Source of the DNA: Bdellovibrionales bacterium RIFOXYC1_FULL_37_79
GTDB lineage: Bacteria > Bdellovibrionota > Bacteriovoracia > Bacteriovoracales > Bacteriovoracaceae
Reading direction: 5' to 3'
NCBI GenBank assembly: GCA_001770015.1
Contig: MEQB01000003.1
Span: 1-64,000 of the forward strand
DNA: 64,000 nucleotides
Shown here: piece by piece, positions 34,469-44,153 of the stretch
Layout: every line of letters starts with the position of its first letter
How positions within the stretch are numbered: position 1 is the first letter of the stretch
The notes under the pieces: generated by a model
What the model saw: only the letters and a program-made list of their open reading frames with translations
Databases searched by the model: none
What the model was told of the DNA's origin: nothing
Program-made: the position numbers and the translations under genes

Positions 34469-35944
34469 GTGAAGAAGTTAAAGACAATTTTTAAATCCTT
34501 TCTTTTTTTTGTACTAGGTTTCACCTGTTTGGATTTAGCAGCCACCCCCATAGATTGGAATGGAGCTGTTGGCTTTGATACCACTATGTTGCAAAACTTC
34601 CGCCGCATTAAAAGTACCACTGATAATTCTGTCGGCAGGCCAGGCTCACAAGAAGTTACCTATGGTGGAAAAGATAATTCACAATTTCAATCATACCTGT
34701 TCCGGTTAAACCCGGTTATAATCGTTAATGATTCTGCCAGCGTATTCGGAGAATTCACCACCGGATACGGCCGTGGTGGTTTTATGGGTGATAGCTCAAT
34801 CCAATCCAAAGAAACCGACTGGGGTAATGCCCTTTACCTGCACAACACGACCGACACGACTAGAAATGCCCTGAATGTTACTAAACTTTACACCGTCCTC
34901 TACTCTGATGCGTTCACCTACACCATCGGAAGACACTCCAAGCATTGGGGTCTGGGCACTGTTATGAACAGTGGTGAAAACGTCTGGGATCGTTATTCAA
35001 GCATTCGTGACGGAATCACGGTGGATTTAAAAATCGGCAGTTTTTCTATCGCCCCTTATTGGGCCAAAATCAGCTCAGAAAACTCCCTAACGGACTCCAC
35101 GAAATCCAAAGAGTACGGGGTCGGTGTTTTGTATGACAACAGTGAAAAGGAACTGGCCTTTGGGGTTTTATATAACAAAAAAGCCAACGCTCTTGGCAAC
35201 GAGAGTTTTGAAACTGATGTTACCAACACCGGCACAGCCTATAATTTTGGCGAAACCAACATTAAATTAATTGATATCTATTTTAGAAAATCCTTTGGCC
35301 CTTTAAATGTTGGTATTGAATTCCCGCTTGCCAGTGGCGAGATTGGAAACATTTATCAAAACGGCCAATCCACCAAGTACAAGGCCAAAGCCTTTATAAC
35401 TGAAACTGAATATAATTTCAGCGAAGCCTGGAAAATGGGATTGAACTTGGGTCATGTCAGCGGAGATCCTGGTAGTGAATCCAGTTTTGAGGCCATGTTT
35501 TTAAACCCAAACTACCAAATCGCCAACATCATGTTCAGGTACAATATGGATGCCATCAATAACCCGGCTACCAAAAGTCTTTACGATTCCTATATAACCA
35601 ATACAAAATTTTTAAAATTTGGAGCGACCTACACCACTTCTAAATGGATGTTAAATAGCGCTTTTATCTACGCCAAGGCCAATCAGGCAGCCAAAGGGGG
35701 CAATCTTCGAACCTATAACCACACTAAAAATAAAATTTTTAACGCAACCTTGGCCCAAGAAGATGACCTGGGCTTTGAAGTCGATTTAAATTGCACTTAT
35801 AAATGGAGCGATGAAATTAATATTGCTCTCTTGACCGGTTATCATTTTACCGGTGATTATTACGCCTATACCAACGACAGCAGTGTAGTAAACGAAACTG
35901 AAAATGTTTTTCTTGGCCAGCTTAGAGTTGGAATAAGCTTCTAA
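34469..35944 (+). CDS. Porin-like outer-membrane beta-barrel protein
   Basis: A 491-residue protein with a clear signal peptide (about 1-25, ending LAA). The remainder is rich in Gly, Asn, Thr and aromatic residues in alternating strands and ends in Phe after LRVGISF, the hallmark of outer-membrane barrels. Its length would suit 16-18 strands. Loop regions are Asn/Ser/Thr-rich. It starts with GTG after AGAGGT and has a strong promoter. It may be a major porin, but substrate and family are not determined. Confidence 0.75.
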   Translation: MKKLKTIFKSFLFFVLGFTCLDLAATPIDWNGAVGFDTTMLQNFRRIKSTTDNSVGRPGSQEVTYGGKDNSQFQSYLFRLNPVIIVNDSASVFGEFTTGYGRGGFMGDSSIQSKETDWGNALYLHNTTDTTRNALNVTKLYTVLYSDAFTYTIGRHSKHWGLGTVMNSGENVWDRYSSIRDGITVDLKIGSFSIAPYWAKISSENSLTDSTKSKEYGVGVLYDNSEKELAFGVLYNKKANALGNESFETDVTNTGTAYNFGETNIKLIDIYFRKSFGPLNVGIEFPLASGEIGNIYQNGQSTKYKAKAFITETEYNFSEAWKMGLNLGHVSGDPGSESSFEAMFLNPNYQIANIMFRYNMDAINNPATKSLYDSYITNTKFLKFGATYTTSKWMLNSAFIYAKANQAAKGGNLRTYNHTKNKIFNATLAQEDDLGFEVDLNCTYKWSDEINIALLTGYHFTGDYYAYTNDSSVVNETENVFLGQLRVGISF

Positions 35945-35965
35945 TTCTTTTTGCGTCCCTCTTGA

Positions 35966-38092
35966 TTATTGCCATTGACCATAAGGCATTTGCCCTTGGC
36001 CATAGTTCAAGCTGCCGCCAAAGTTCATACCGTTGTTTCCACCACCATACATGTTCGGACTATACCCTTGTTGCCTTTGCATCAACATCTGATTCGGTGA
36101 TGAATTCATGTAACTATTATTGCCAAACGGACTTTGGGGCATATCAAACTCAAGCCCATAATCCGGATACATCATATAGTCCATTGAATCATAGGAAACA
36201 TCGTTATAAGAGTTATTAAATAAATAACTATCTGCCGATCCAAAATCAATCCTGCTTGAAAAATTATTTCCACCATACAGACTACCGTATCTCTCTTCTC
36301 TTTGAGCTCTTTTATACCTGGCACCCAGCATTTCATACTTTCTCCAACCAGAAGCCTTCGCTTGCAATTGGGTCATATTTCTTTTATAGCTCTCTTCAGT
36401 TATCATTCTTTGCTGATTGCGGACATTCATTCCTTTATAATATTTACTACAATTGGCTTGGTTTAAAACACCAAATCCCCAAGGACTCTGCGTACATCCC
36501 TTTCTAAGTTCCATTTCTCTGGAATACATTTGCTCCATTTGAGCTTGATAACCTTGTTCGGTTGCCCTCATTTGGGATATATACACTGGCGACATGGTTT
36601 TTTTACCAGTACTAACCAAATACTTGATTTTGGCTTCTTTAGTTTCTTTTACCAACTGCTTGCCTGCCTTCATAATTTCTTTCTTGGCCTCGTTAGGTTT
36701 AAAACCATCTTCATCATGATTTACCATGGACCAGTTTACCGATCGAAAATACAAATCCCCAGCTTTTTTTGCATTCATAGAAAGACCTTTTGCGGCTAAC
36801 AAAACCACCACCTCATCAGCTCTTCCAGTTTCTTCCGCATACATACCAATAAGTCTATTTAGCAGAACAATGCTATCATCTATCGTTTTTCTTTCTTCCT
36901 CACTATCCGCTTTTTTTCGCATTTCATATCTTTTTTCCAAAATTTCAATTAAAGGATTCATATAATCTGATTCAAGTTTATAGCGAAGTTCATCGTAATC
37001 TCGACTAAGCTTTTTAATATCATCATCTCCTCCCTCAAGCATATCCTCCGCTAACTCACCCATTTTTTTCACAATGTCCTTCATCTGAGCTTGTATATTT
37101 TTATACTCCTTATTATCATTTCCTATCTTATCTTTTTTAAACAGGATATCCTCCAAATATTTTAGATAGGTATTGGAAAGCCCCTCATAATCTTCTGTTT
37201 TCAAAGTTTCAAAAAGTTGGTCTATATGCCTCTGTATACAGTCCTCTGAACCAGAGCATCCTTCCAAATCACTTTTATCCTTTAAAATTTTTGAATCAAG
37301 GATCGGAGTCTCTTTATCCTCCATATTAAAATTTTCTACCTTGTAGCATATATTCTTGTTGTCAACATTTTTTACAACTCCACTTCTGGGTACTAATCCT
37401 GGAACAGGTGAATTCATATAAACAAACACATTCTCTACATCATCGACCTTGGCAGGATTGGTCAGATGAACCACTCTGCCGATTTCCATATCTCGATCTG
37501 GCTCAATGTCAACCACGTCCTGTTTCACTCCATCCTTCACGATGGTTTTGATTTTTCCAGCCTTTTTAAAGCGATTTTCAAAACACTTCGTTAAACGGGC
37601 ATCTTGAGTAAGACGATTCATTTCCTCTTCGCTTCCAAAAATCTCTTTTACAATGACCGGATTTTTTTGAAAAAAATTATTCCTGACCTGTATAATGAAA
37701 CCTGGTCTTTTAGGCTTTTCTATTGTTAGTATTTCAATCTTCGGATCAAAACATTCCTTTATGTAAGTAGGTATATATACCTGCAAATCAACCCTATCTC
37801 CCACGATCCTTTTTTCAACCCTCGGCGGATGATTTTCAAAGTCAGCCACGGTTTTCAAAAGATCCCAAGAAAGGTAATTTCTAGAATCAATACATTTATT
37901 CTCTTGCGCTATATTGACCGTCTGCTGTTGTGATGCATACGATGTAGTATCATCGATAGAGCCTTCGCTTGTGGATGATACAATACTTCCTGCGGTTTTT
38001 TTGGGAAAATTGAAAACCAGCGCAAACGCCGATCCAGAAATGGTTGCCAGAAGTATTGCCAAAACAACTTGTTTTTTTAGTAAACCCTTCAT
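35966..38092 (-). CDS. Large exported protein with Gly/Asn/Gln/Tyr-rich tail
   Basis: A 708-residue protein with an N-terminal signal peptide (about 1-25, ending AFA). A beta-rich region with several Cys follows (about 65-280), including CxxxxxC near GCSGSEDC. A long helical, charged, probably coiled-coil middle spans about 300-520. The last ~90 residues form a low-complexity tail rich in Gly, Asn, Gln, Met, Tyr and Pro, prone to disorder or assembly. I recognise no domain. It is convergent with the porin-like gene (21 bp) and stands alone. It is perhaps a surface or cell-envelope structural component. Confidence 0.65.
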   Translation of the reverse strand: MKGLLKKQVVLAILLATISGSAFALVFNFPKKTAGSIVSSTSEGSIDDTTSYASQQQTVNIAQENKCIDSRNYLSWDLLKTVADFENHPPRVEKRIVGDRVDLQVYIPTYIKECFDPKIEILTIEKPKRPGFIIQVRNNFFQKNPVIVKEIFGSEEEMNRLTQDARLTKCFENRFKKAGKIKTIVKDGVKQDVVDIEPDRDMEIGRVVHLTNPAKVDDVENVFVYMNSPVPGLVPRSGVVKNVDNKNICYKVENFNMEDKETPILDSKILKDKSDLEGCSGSEDCIQRHIDQLFETLKTEDYEGLSNTYLKYLEDILFKKDKIGNDNKEYKNIQAQMKDIVKKMGELAEDMLEGGDDDIKKLSRDYDELRYKLESDYMNPLIEILEKRYEMRKKADSEEERKTIDDSIVLLNRLIGMYAEETGRADEVVVLLAAKGLSMNAKKAGDLYFRSVNWSMVNHDEDGFKPNEAKKEIMKAGKQLVKETKEAKIKYLVSTGKKTMSPVYISQMRATEQGYQAQMEQMYSREMELRKGCTQSPWGFGVLNQANCSKYYKGMNVRNQQRMITEESYKRNMTQLQAKASGWRKYEMLGARYKRAQREERYGSLYGGNNFSSRIDFGSADSYLFNNSYNDVSYDSMDYMMYPDYGLEFDMPQSPFGNNSYMNSSPNQMLMQRQQGYSPNMYGGGNNGMNFGGSLNYGQGQMPYGQWQ

Positions 38093-38215
38093 GAATAAAA
38101 CCTCTCTTAGGTACTAAACCTACAAAACTCTACAAGCTCTTTTTCGGCTAATTCAAATATATCTTTAATTCATGTGAACAAAATTGGTACATTTTAGCAG
38201 TGGTTTAAACAGACT

Positions 38216-40225
38216 TTATTGGATTTGATAAGGGTCAACATCAATTTTAATCCCAACCCTTTTGGTCGGAATATACTTTTTCTTCATCGTACTCAACAAA
38301 TTATGTAGGTTATTGATATTTTCTCCTCTCAACATAAAAACCCAGGTGTATTTATTTACTTTCTTTTCGATAAGAGCAGTTCGAGGTCCTAAAATGACAA
38401 CATCATTAAAAAATTTCTCAGCTAAATTTTTTAAAAAATCCCCCATTAGCTCGGCTTCCTCGATAACATCCTTTTGTTTTTGAGAGGTAACATAAATAAT
38501 AGCAATCTTGGAGTAAGGCGGTGACTTGCTCATTTTTCTTAGTTTTATTTCATCATCATAGAACAAGTTAAAATCATGATCTTTTACATATTGATAAACC
38601 CGGTTTTCAGGTGCGAGCGTATGGATCAAAACTTCACTATCTTTGCCAAACCGACCCGATCGTCCGGAAATCTGGGTTAACAGTTGGTAGGCCCGTTCGT
38701 TACTTCTAAAATCCGGAAAATTCAGTTGTAAATCCACACCAAAAATTAAAACCAAATTGACGTTTTTAAAATTGTGCCCCTTGGATAACATCTGGGTGCC
38801 CACCAAAACATCAATCTTCCCCTGATGAAAATCATCCAGCCTTTGTTCCAATTTTTTAAAGGTGGTCACATCATCCCGATCAAATCGACCTATGGTTTTG
38901 GAAGGAAATACTTTTTTCAAAACTTGCTGCAATTTTTCAGTGCCAAAACCAATTTGTAAAATATTTAGATTGGAGCATTGGGGACAGATCTCAGGTTTCT
39001 TGTCGGTATATTCACAATATTGGCATTGGATTTCATTTTTTTTATGAAAGTATTTAAGATTGATTGTACAATTAGGACAATAAAATTGATAACCACAAGC
39101 ACTACATTGCAAGTAATTGGCATAACCCAAACGATTTACAAAAACCACCACCTGTTCATTTTTTGCCAAGGCCTCTTGAATTTTTTTTATACTGTGTTCT
39201 TTAAATGGCCATATCTCCGGATTTTCATACGATTTATTTTTTCTTAAATCCACCAATTCTATGAAAGGAAGTTTACTTTGATTGACTCTTTCCTTAAGGG
39301 AAAAATAATTTTCATCTGCCTTGGTTTTAAAGTGATAATATGTTTCAACGCTTGGGGTGGCAGAGCCAAGTATGACCGGAACAGATAGCAAACTGGCTTT
39401 TTTAATGGCCAAATCCCTGGCATTATATGGGCATCTATCCTCTTGCTTGAAAGAATGATCATGCTCTTCATCCACTATAATCAAACCAAGATTATTAATA
39501 GGTAAAAAAATCGAGCTTCTTACTCCAATAATCACACTCGGTTCATTTTTATTTTTAAGGGTTTTCCACATTTCATATTTTTTGGAATTACTGATCGAGC
39601 TGTTATAAGGGTAAATGTCCACCTTCAGATATTCACTAAAAGTCTGGATAAACTGGGGAGTTAAATTAATTTCTGGTAACAAAAATAAAACTGATTTGTT
39701 CTGAAGCAACATTTCTTGAATAAGGTTGAGATAAATAATGGTCTTTCCGCTGCCAGTAACCCCATGTAATAAAAATTTTTTAAATGTTCCATCTATCTCT
39801 TTTCTGATTTTCAACCAGATCGCTGTTTGACCTGAAGTCATGGTGGGCAACGGACAGGCTCCCATTCCTTTCACAGCTGATAGCTTATGCGGCTTTTTTA
39901 AAATTCTGGGAAGACAATCAAAAATGAGTTTACCCAGCGGATAATGATAATAGCTGGCAATCCACTGATAAAAAAGTATTTCTTCGGAAGATAACTTGAA
40001 CTCCCTGGTTAAAAAAGCTTCAATTGGTTTGATTTTCTCTTCTGATATTGAATCATCCAGCTGCAAGAAGGATAAATTTGTTTTTAATAAACACCCCTCT
40101 ATGGTTCTCCTCCCCAGGGGAACGCTAACCAAATCTCCCTCGGCAAAACCCCATTTGTCTTCCTGTATGTAATTTAGCAAAGAATCATTAAACGGTGAAT
40201 TGACCGCTACCCGGCAATATTTCAT
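38216..40225 (-). CDS. priA: Primosomal replication helicase PriA
   Basis: PriA restarts stalled forks as a 3'-5' DNA helicase. The 669-residue sequence has the N-terminal fork-binding domain (VAVNSPFNDSLLNYI, then VPLGRRTIEG). Superfamily 2 motifs are Walker A HGVTGSGKT, the DEEH box, GSATPSVET and LSKGHNFKNVNLV. Zinc-binding cysteines occur in four pairs (CSACGYQFYCPNC and CQYCEYTDKKPEICPQC). The length is slightly below the E. coli enzyme (732). The start codon overlaps the upstream gene by 4 bp. Confidence 0.96.
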   Translation of the reverse strand: MKYCRVAVNSPFNDSLLNYIQEDKWGFAEGDLVSVPLGRRTIEGCLLKTNLSFLQLDDSISEEKIKPIEAFLTREFKLSSEEILFYQWIASYYHYPLGKLIFDCLPRILKKPHKLSAVKGMGACPLPTMTSGQTAIWLKIRKEIDGTFKKFLLHGVTGSGKTIIYLNLIQEMLLQNKSVLFLLPEINLTPQFIQTFSEYLKVDIYPYNSSISNSKKYEMWKTLKNKNEPSVIIGVRSSIFLPINNLGLIIVDEEHDHSFKQEDRCPYNARDLAIKKASLLSVPVILGSATPSVETYYHFKTKADENYFSLKERVNQSKLPFIELVDLRKNKSYENPEIWPFKEHSIKKIQEALAKNEQVVVFVNRLGYANYLQCSACGYQFYCPNCTINLKYFHKKNEIQCQYCEYTDKKPEICPQCSNLNILQIGFGTEKLQQVLKKVFPSKTIGRFDRDDVTTFKKLEQRLDDFHQGKIDVLVGTQMLSKGHNFKNVNLVLIFGVDLQLNFPDFRSNERAYQLLTQISGRSGRFGKDSEVLIHTLAPENRVYQYVKDHDFNLFYDDEIKLRKMSKSPPYSKIAIIYVTSQKQKDVIEEAELMGDFLKNLAEKFFNDVVILGPRTALIEKKVNKYTWVFMLRGENINNLHNLLSTMKKKYIPTKRVGIKIDVDPYQIQ

Positions 40226-41283
40226 TTGACAAAAAAGTAGGGCCCGTTTTGATCCCGTTGATTTAAGCGGGAAGAGCTTCTTTCCTTGTTATCAATTATT
40301 TTTTTAAACTGATCGTTTAATTTATTTAAGTCAGCTGCTTGCGAAACATGTTTTAACTCTAATATCCTGATAATAAAATTACGCCCGTTAGTGGTTTTAA
40401 AAAGGATTCTTTTGGGTAGCTGGTGTATTCCATCAAACAACATATAGTTACCCATGATAGTTGTAATATTGGCGGTGTCTTTATTAAAATCCACTTTATA
40501 AAGATCCCTGTTTTCGTTTTTATAATACGCCTTGAAAGTTGGTAAATTCACCATCCAAAAAAAGTTCCCATCCAGCCTTTGCAAAGAAACCTGGTTATTT
40601 TTTTGATACATGCTCATATGCATCATCTCATCCATCTGTTTCTTTTTGGTTGAAGCATCCTCATCCAGGGAGGGAGTGGGGACTGGAAGATTTTTATCTT
40701 TTTTTTCAGCCAAAAATAATTTGTATTTCTCCAAATGTTTTATCTTTTCCCGGTTTAACAGCATGGTGTTGGATAAAAAAGTAGGCTCATGTCTCATTAG
40801 AAATTCCACCATTCCCCGAGAATCGTTTAACACCAGACTGGATATAATTGCATAAAAAAGACTTCTTTCTAAATTATTGTCATCTCTGATTTTACTATGA
40901 TAGTCCCCCAAATAATTGATCAACTCCAAATGGGGGCTTTTCATCAGCGAATCAGAATAAACTTCTTGAAATAACTCGATCTTGCTCTCTTTTTTAAGCG
41001 AAAACGTCCAAGTCAAATATTTGGTTTCAAATTTGTCATGTTTTTCTAAAGTAAGAGCTTCGGGAATTTCCGTTTTTATGACATCCTTATTCGACAAATC
41101 ACCTTCTAATTCACTCTTTATTCTTTTCTCATCGCTTTCTTCAACCTGAAATTTCAAAACAATTTGGTTTCCCGCAACCTCTTGATTGCCAGTATTTTTG
41201 AAAAGATCTTCAGCGGTCGGATAAGCTGAAAACAAATTTGAACTAAAAAACAGTAAAAGGATTAAAATAGACCTAAAATTCAT
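40222..41283 (-). CDS. Exported protein of unknown function
   Basis: A 353-residue protein with signal peptide (1-19, ending LFSA). The mature protein is mixed helix and strand, with a Met-rich stretch (QMDEMMHMSMYQKN, about 215-228). A C-terminal domain (about 235-335) reads as beta strands (FFWMVNLPTFKAYY, NGRNFIIRILELKH). No family is recognised. It lies upstream of priA with a 4-bp overlap, so the two are translationally coupled although not evidently related. It is divergent from the next exported protein by 77 bp. Confidence 0.6.
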   Translation of the reverse strand: MNFRSILILLLFFSSNLFSAYPTAEDLFKNTGNQEVAGNQIVLKFQVEESDEKRIKSELEGDLSNKDVIKTEIPEALTLEKHDKFETKYLTWTFSLKKESKIELFQEVYSDSLMKSPHLELINYLGDYHSKIRDDNNLERSLFYAIISSLVLNDSRGMVEFLMRHEPTFLSNTMLLNREKIKHLEKYKLFLAEKKDKNLPVPTPSLDEDASTKKKQMDEMMHMSMYQKNNQVSLQRLDGNFFWMVNLPTFKAYYKNENRDLYKVDFNKDTANITTIMGNYMLFDGIHQLPKRILFKTTNGRNFIIRILELKHVSQAADLNKLNDQFKKIIDNKERSSSRLNQRDQNGPYFFVK

Positions 41284-41360
41284 TTCTCCACCATTAACAA
41301 ATCAATAAAACATATATAAGATAATGGAATTGATATTACAACCATCTAACGGATTAGACT

Positions 41361-42269
41361 ATGAAAATGACCAAACTCCTATTTCTTCTTCTTGGCCTGC
41401 TTCTTATCAATTGTTTTCCCCCACCCATATATGCAAAATTACGAGACCTTGAAACGACCAGACTGAAATCCACTGCAGGTACAGGGGTCGGCTCTATCTT
41501 AATGGAGGAATCAAGTGTTTTAAACCCTGCACCAGTCGCCTTTTTTAAAGATTCCTCTATCTACCTGCAAAAAATTTCTGGAAATATTACCCAAGAAACT
41601 AGCAACAACCCCCATGCTGCGCCATTGGACATTGATAGCATGGCCGCTATACTCACAGAGTCAGGACAGACCATAAGTGGTTCGATCGGATATCAATATG
41701 CGGAGGATCGCTTTGATAAAAGAAAAAGACTGATGATTGCTTCGGCTGGCAGAGCTGGCGACAAATCTTCTCTGGGCATTGCGGCAAGAATCACCCAAGA
41801 CTCTTTAAGTGAAAATGGCCAAGACGTTCAGAATATAAAATATAATCAGCTGGTTTTAGGCGCATCCCACGTTTTGGGTGAAGCAGTAACTATGGGAGTT
41901 ACCTTTATTGACCCACTTAAAGAAAGGCCTAATGAAACCCGAGGTATTCTCGGATTACAATATGTCTATGAGGATTTTGTTTTTTTAATACTTGATGCGG
42001 GAGCCGATTATAATAAAGCCTTGGCGGAAACCTTCCTCTATCGCGGGGCTGTTCAGTTTAAAGTTTTTGGTGATTTTTTTGTACGGGCCGGTTTTTTTAC
42101 AGACGATGGATTGAATGAAAATGGTAGTGGTGCCGGACTTAGCTGGGTACAACCCAAATTGATGTTTGATTTTGCCCTAAAAAATACCAATATCAAAGCA
42201 GATTTAGACAAGAATATAGAACCAGAAAAAATTAAAGAAACTTCTTTTTCACTCTCATACAGGTTTTAG
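41361..42269 (+). CDS. Exported protein, probable beta-barrel
   Basis: A 302-residue protein with a signal peptide (about 1-25, ending YAK). Gly-rich segments and alternating hydrophobic strands end in SFSLSYRF, a terminal-Phe barrel signature. TGVGSILMEESSVLNPAPVAFF recalls the start of FadL/PorV-type barrels, where conserved Asn-Pro follows a Gly-rich turn. It is followed after 9 bp by the CFI-box gene. Function unknown. Confidence 0.6.
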   Translation: MKMTKLLFLLLGLLLINCFPPPIYAKLRDLETTRLKSTAGTGVGSILMEESSVLNPAPVAFFKDSSIYLQKISGNITQETSNNPHAAPLDIDSMAAILTESGQTISGSIGYQYAEDRFDKRKRLMIASAGRAGDKSSLGIAARITQDSLSENGQDVQNIKYNQLVLGASHVLGEAVTMGVTFIDPLKERPNETRGILGLQYVYEDFVFLILDAGADYNKALAETFLYRGAVQFKVFGDFFVRAGFFTDDGLNENGSGAGLSWVQPKLMFDFALKNTNIKADLDKNIEPEKIKETSFSLSYRF

Positions 42270-42278
42270 GTAAGACCG

Positions 42279-43034
42279 ATGTCTGCCGCCAAAAAAAACA
42301 AAAACGAAGGCCCAAGCCGTGCCATGATCATGGGTTACAAATGCAGACTTGATTACATCAAGCAAGGCCAGATGTATGAAAACAAGGGTGAGTTAATTAA
42401 CGCCATTACCGTTTACGAAAAATATTTTGAAGTGGTTGCCAAATGGCACAAAGTCGAAAAGGAAAAATTAAAACCAGAGATGTTTAAAAAACTGACCAAA
42501 GAAGGTCTCATCAACGAAAAAGAAGATGACCTCCATGAAATTTTTTTAATCAGTCTGGTATCCTGGAATTTGGCCAGAATTTATGCCTACAGTGATAAAG
42601 AAAAGCATTTGGAAAAATTAAAAATCATGCTGGATCGCTTTGTGCTGTTTTCCATAGGATACAAATTTCAATTTTTAAATTGTGAAACTCTCCGAAAATA
42701 TTTAAAAAAAGTTACTGGTCCCCAGGAAAAACTCATGGAGGAAGCCTATCAAAAACTCCGGGTTCATTCCAAAAGATGCTACCTGGCGACCCACTGCTTT
42801 GGAGAAAATCATCCGCATCTTTTTATCCTACGAAGTTTTCGTGATAATTATTTGGATAACTGGGGTGGAGAACAATTTCTTAAATTCTACTACACCTTAT
42901 CTCCCGGTTTTATTACTTATTGTCAACGTCACAAATACTGTGATCAACTGCTAACCCCGGCAATCCGTTTATTTATCCATTTAATCATTTTATTCCTCCC
43001 TGGTAAAAACAAGAAAAAAATATGCACGAAATAA
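42279..43034 (+). CDS. Protein with CFI-box-like C-terminal domain
   Basis: A 251-residue protein without signal peptide. The N-terminal part (about 15-150) is helical, with a TPR-like YIKQGQMYENKGELINAITVYEKYF. The C-terminal part (about 170-225) matches the short conserved module written C-F-I-A-T-x-x-x-G...L-R-x-F-R-D...L...G-x-x-F...Y-Y-x-x-S-P. Here it reads CYLATHCFGENHPHL, then LRSFRDNYL, then FLKFYYTLSP. A weakly hydrophobic tail follows. The module's role is unknown. It overlaps the LptF/G gene by 13 bp, so the products may act together in envelope biogenesis. Confidence 0.65.
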   Translation: MSAAKKNKNEGPSRAMIMGYKCRLDYIKQGQMYENKGELINAITVYEKYFEVVAKWHKVEKEKLKPEMFKKLTKEGLINEKEDDLHEIFLISLVSWNLARIYAYSDKEKHLEKLKIMLDRFVLFSIGYKFQFLNCETLRKYLKKVTGPQEKLMEEAYQKLRVHSKRCYLATHCFGENHPHLFILRSFRDNYLDNWGGEQFLKFYYTLSPGFITYCQRHKYCDQLLTPAIRLFIHLIILFLPGKNKKKICTK

Positions 43035-44119
43035 AAAAATTAATACTCAAGGAATGGTATAAATTTTTTCTAGCTTCATTGGTGCTATTGTTTGTTTTAA
43101 TGTCCATTTCAAATTTGATCTCAGGATTACTGCGAAGTAATGTCAGTGGTTACGAAGTTTTAATGAACTATATTATTGAAGTACCCAGTTTTATGAGTAA
43201 AATATTGCCTTTGTCCTGCCTGACAGCATCCCTGTTTTCAATCAATAAACTAAAAGATCGAAATGAGCTAACTGCACTCTTTTCCCTCGGTTATTCCCGA
43301 AAAAATTTTGTCATTACTATTTTACAAGCTTCATCAATAATCGCAGTTATTAATTTTTTTAATTCAGCTTATATTCAACCTTTTTTTAATGAAAATAAAT
43401 ACATTCTTATTCCAAATATAAATAAATTTAAAAATTTAAACAGCGAGGGGCTGCGCTCAAGCACGATTGGCAGTGGCAAAATATGGTATAAGGGGGAAAA
43501 TTATTTTTTTTCATTTACTGCTTTTGACAAAGAAACCAATTCTATAATGGATTTAGCAATCTATGAATATGCTAACAATAAATTAAGCCGGGTGACCAAC
43601 GCCAAAAAAGCGGTTTACCATGACCCGACTTGGATTTTTCATGAAGGCAAAACAATGAATAATCTAAATAATTTGGAGTTCCCCCAAATAGAGTCTTTTG
43701 CCATGAAAATTTTTCCCCTTCTTGAGCGTCCCAGTGATTTTGAAAAAATTGAGGCAGATATCACTACCTTGGATATTGTAAAATTAAATGAATACATTAA
43801 AAGTCTGGATGAAGTGGGAATCAATACCAGCTCTTACAAAGTCACACTTTTAGATAAATTTTCAACTTCTTTTATCTGCTGTGTTCTGGCCTTAATCGCC
43901 TCCATGTCAATTTTTAACCCTAACCGCCGAAGCAGTTCATTTGGCAAAAATGTTCTATATACCCTAGTTTTTGCTATTTTATATTGGCTTATTTATTCTT
44001 ATACTTTTGAACTCGGAAGAAGCTCTAAAGTAAATCCTTACGTTGCAACCTTCATTATGCCTTTAGTTTTTACATCGTTTTTAATCTATAATTTTTTACG
44101 CTACCGAAAAATTCGTTAA
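43022..44119 (+). CDS. LptF/LptG-family permease
   Basis: A 365-residue protein of the YjgP/YjgQ family. LptF and LptG form the membrane part of the ABC exporter that extracts LPS from the inner membrane. Three N-terminal helices (about 15-120) include LPLSCLTASLFSINKLKDRNELTALFSLGYS, with the family's coupling helix. A periplasmic beta-jellyroll spans about 125-275, followed by three C-terminal helices. Only one such gene is present, so its partner is elsewhere. It is translationally coupled to the CFI-box gene. Confidence 0.88.
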   Translation: MHEIKKLILKEWYKFFLASLVLLFVLMSISNLISGLLRSNVSGYEVLMNYIIEVPSFMSKILPLSCLTASLFSINKLKDRNELTALFSLGYSRKNFVITILQASSIIAVINFFNSAYIQPFFNENKYILIPNINKFKNLNSEGLRSSTIGSGKIWYKGENYFFSFTAFDKETNSIMDLAIYEYANNKLSRVTNAKKAVYHDPTWIFHEGKTMNNLNNLEFPQIESFAMKIFPLLERPSDFEKIEADITTLDIVKLNEYIKSLDEVGINTSSYKVTLLDKFSTSFICCVLALIASMSIFNPNRRSSSFGKNVLYTLVFAILYWLIYSYTFELGRSSKVNPYVATFIMPLVFTSFLIYNFLRYRKIR

Positions 44120-44144
44120 CCTATTAATTCTTTTGTGTTATATC
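44116..44144 (+). promoter_or_regulatory. Weak promoter candidate for def-fmt-rpe
   Basis: -35 TTAACC (44116-44121), 17-bp spacer, -10 TATATC (44139-44144), each four of six. The start near 44151 would lie 3 bases before ATG 44154, i.e. a nearly leaderless def message, consistent with the missing ribosome site there. Confidence 0.35.
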
Positions 44145-44153
44145 TTTGTATCT

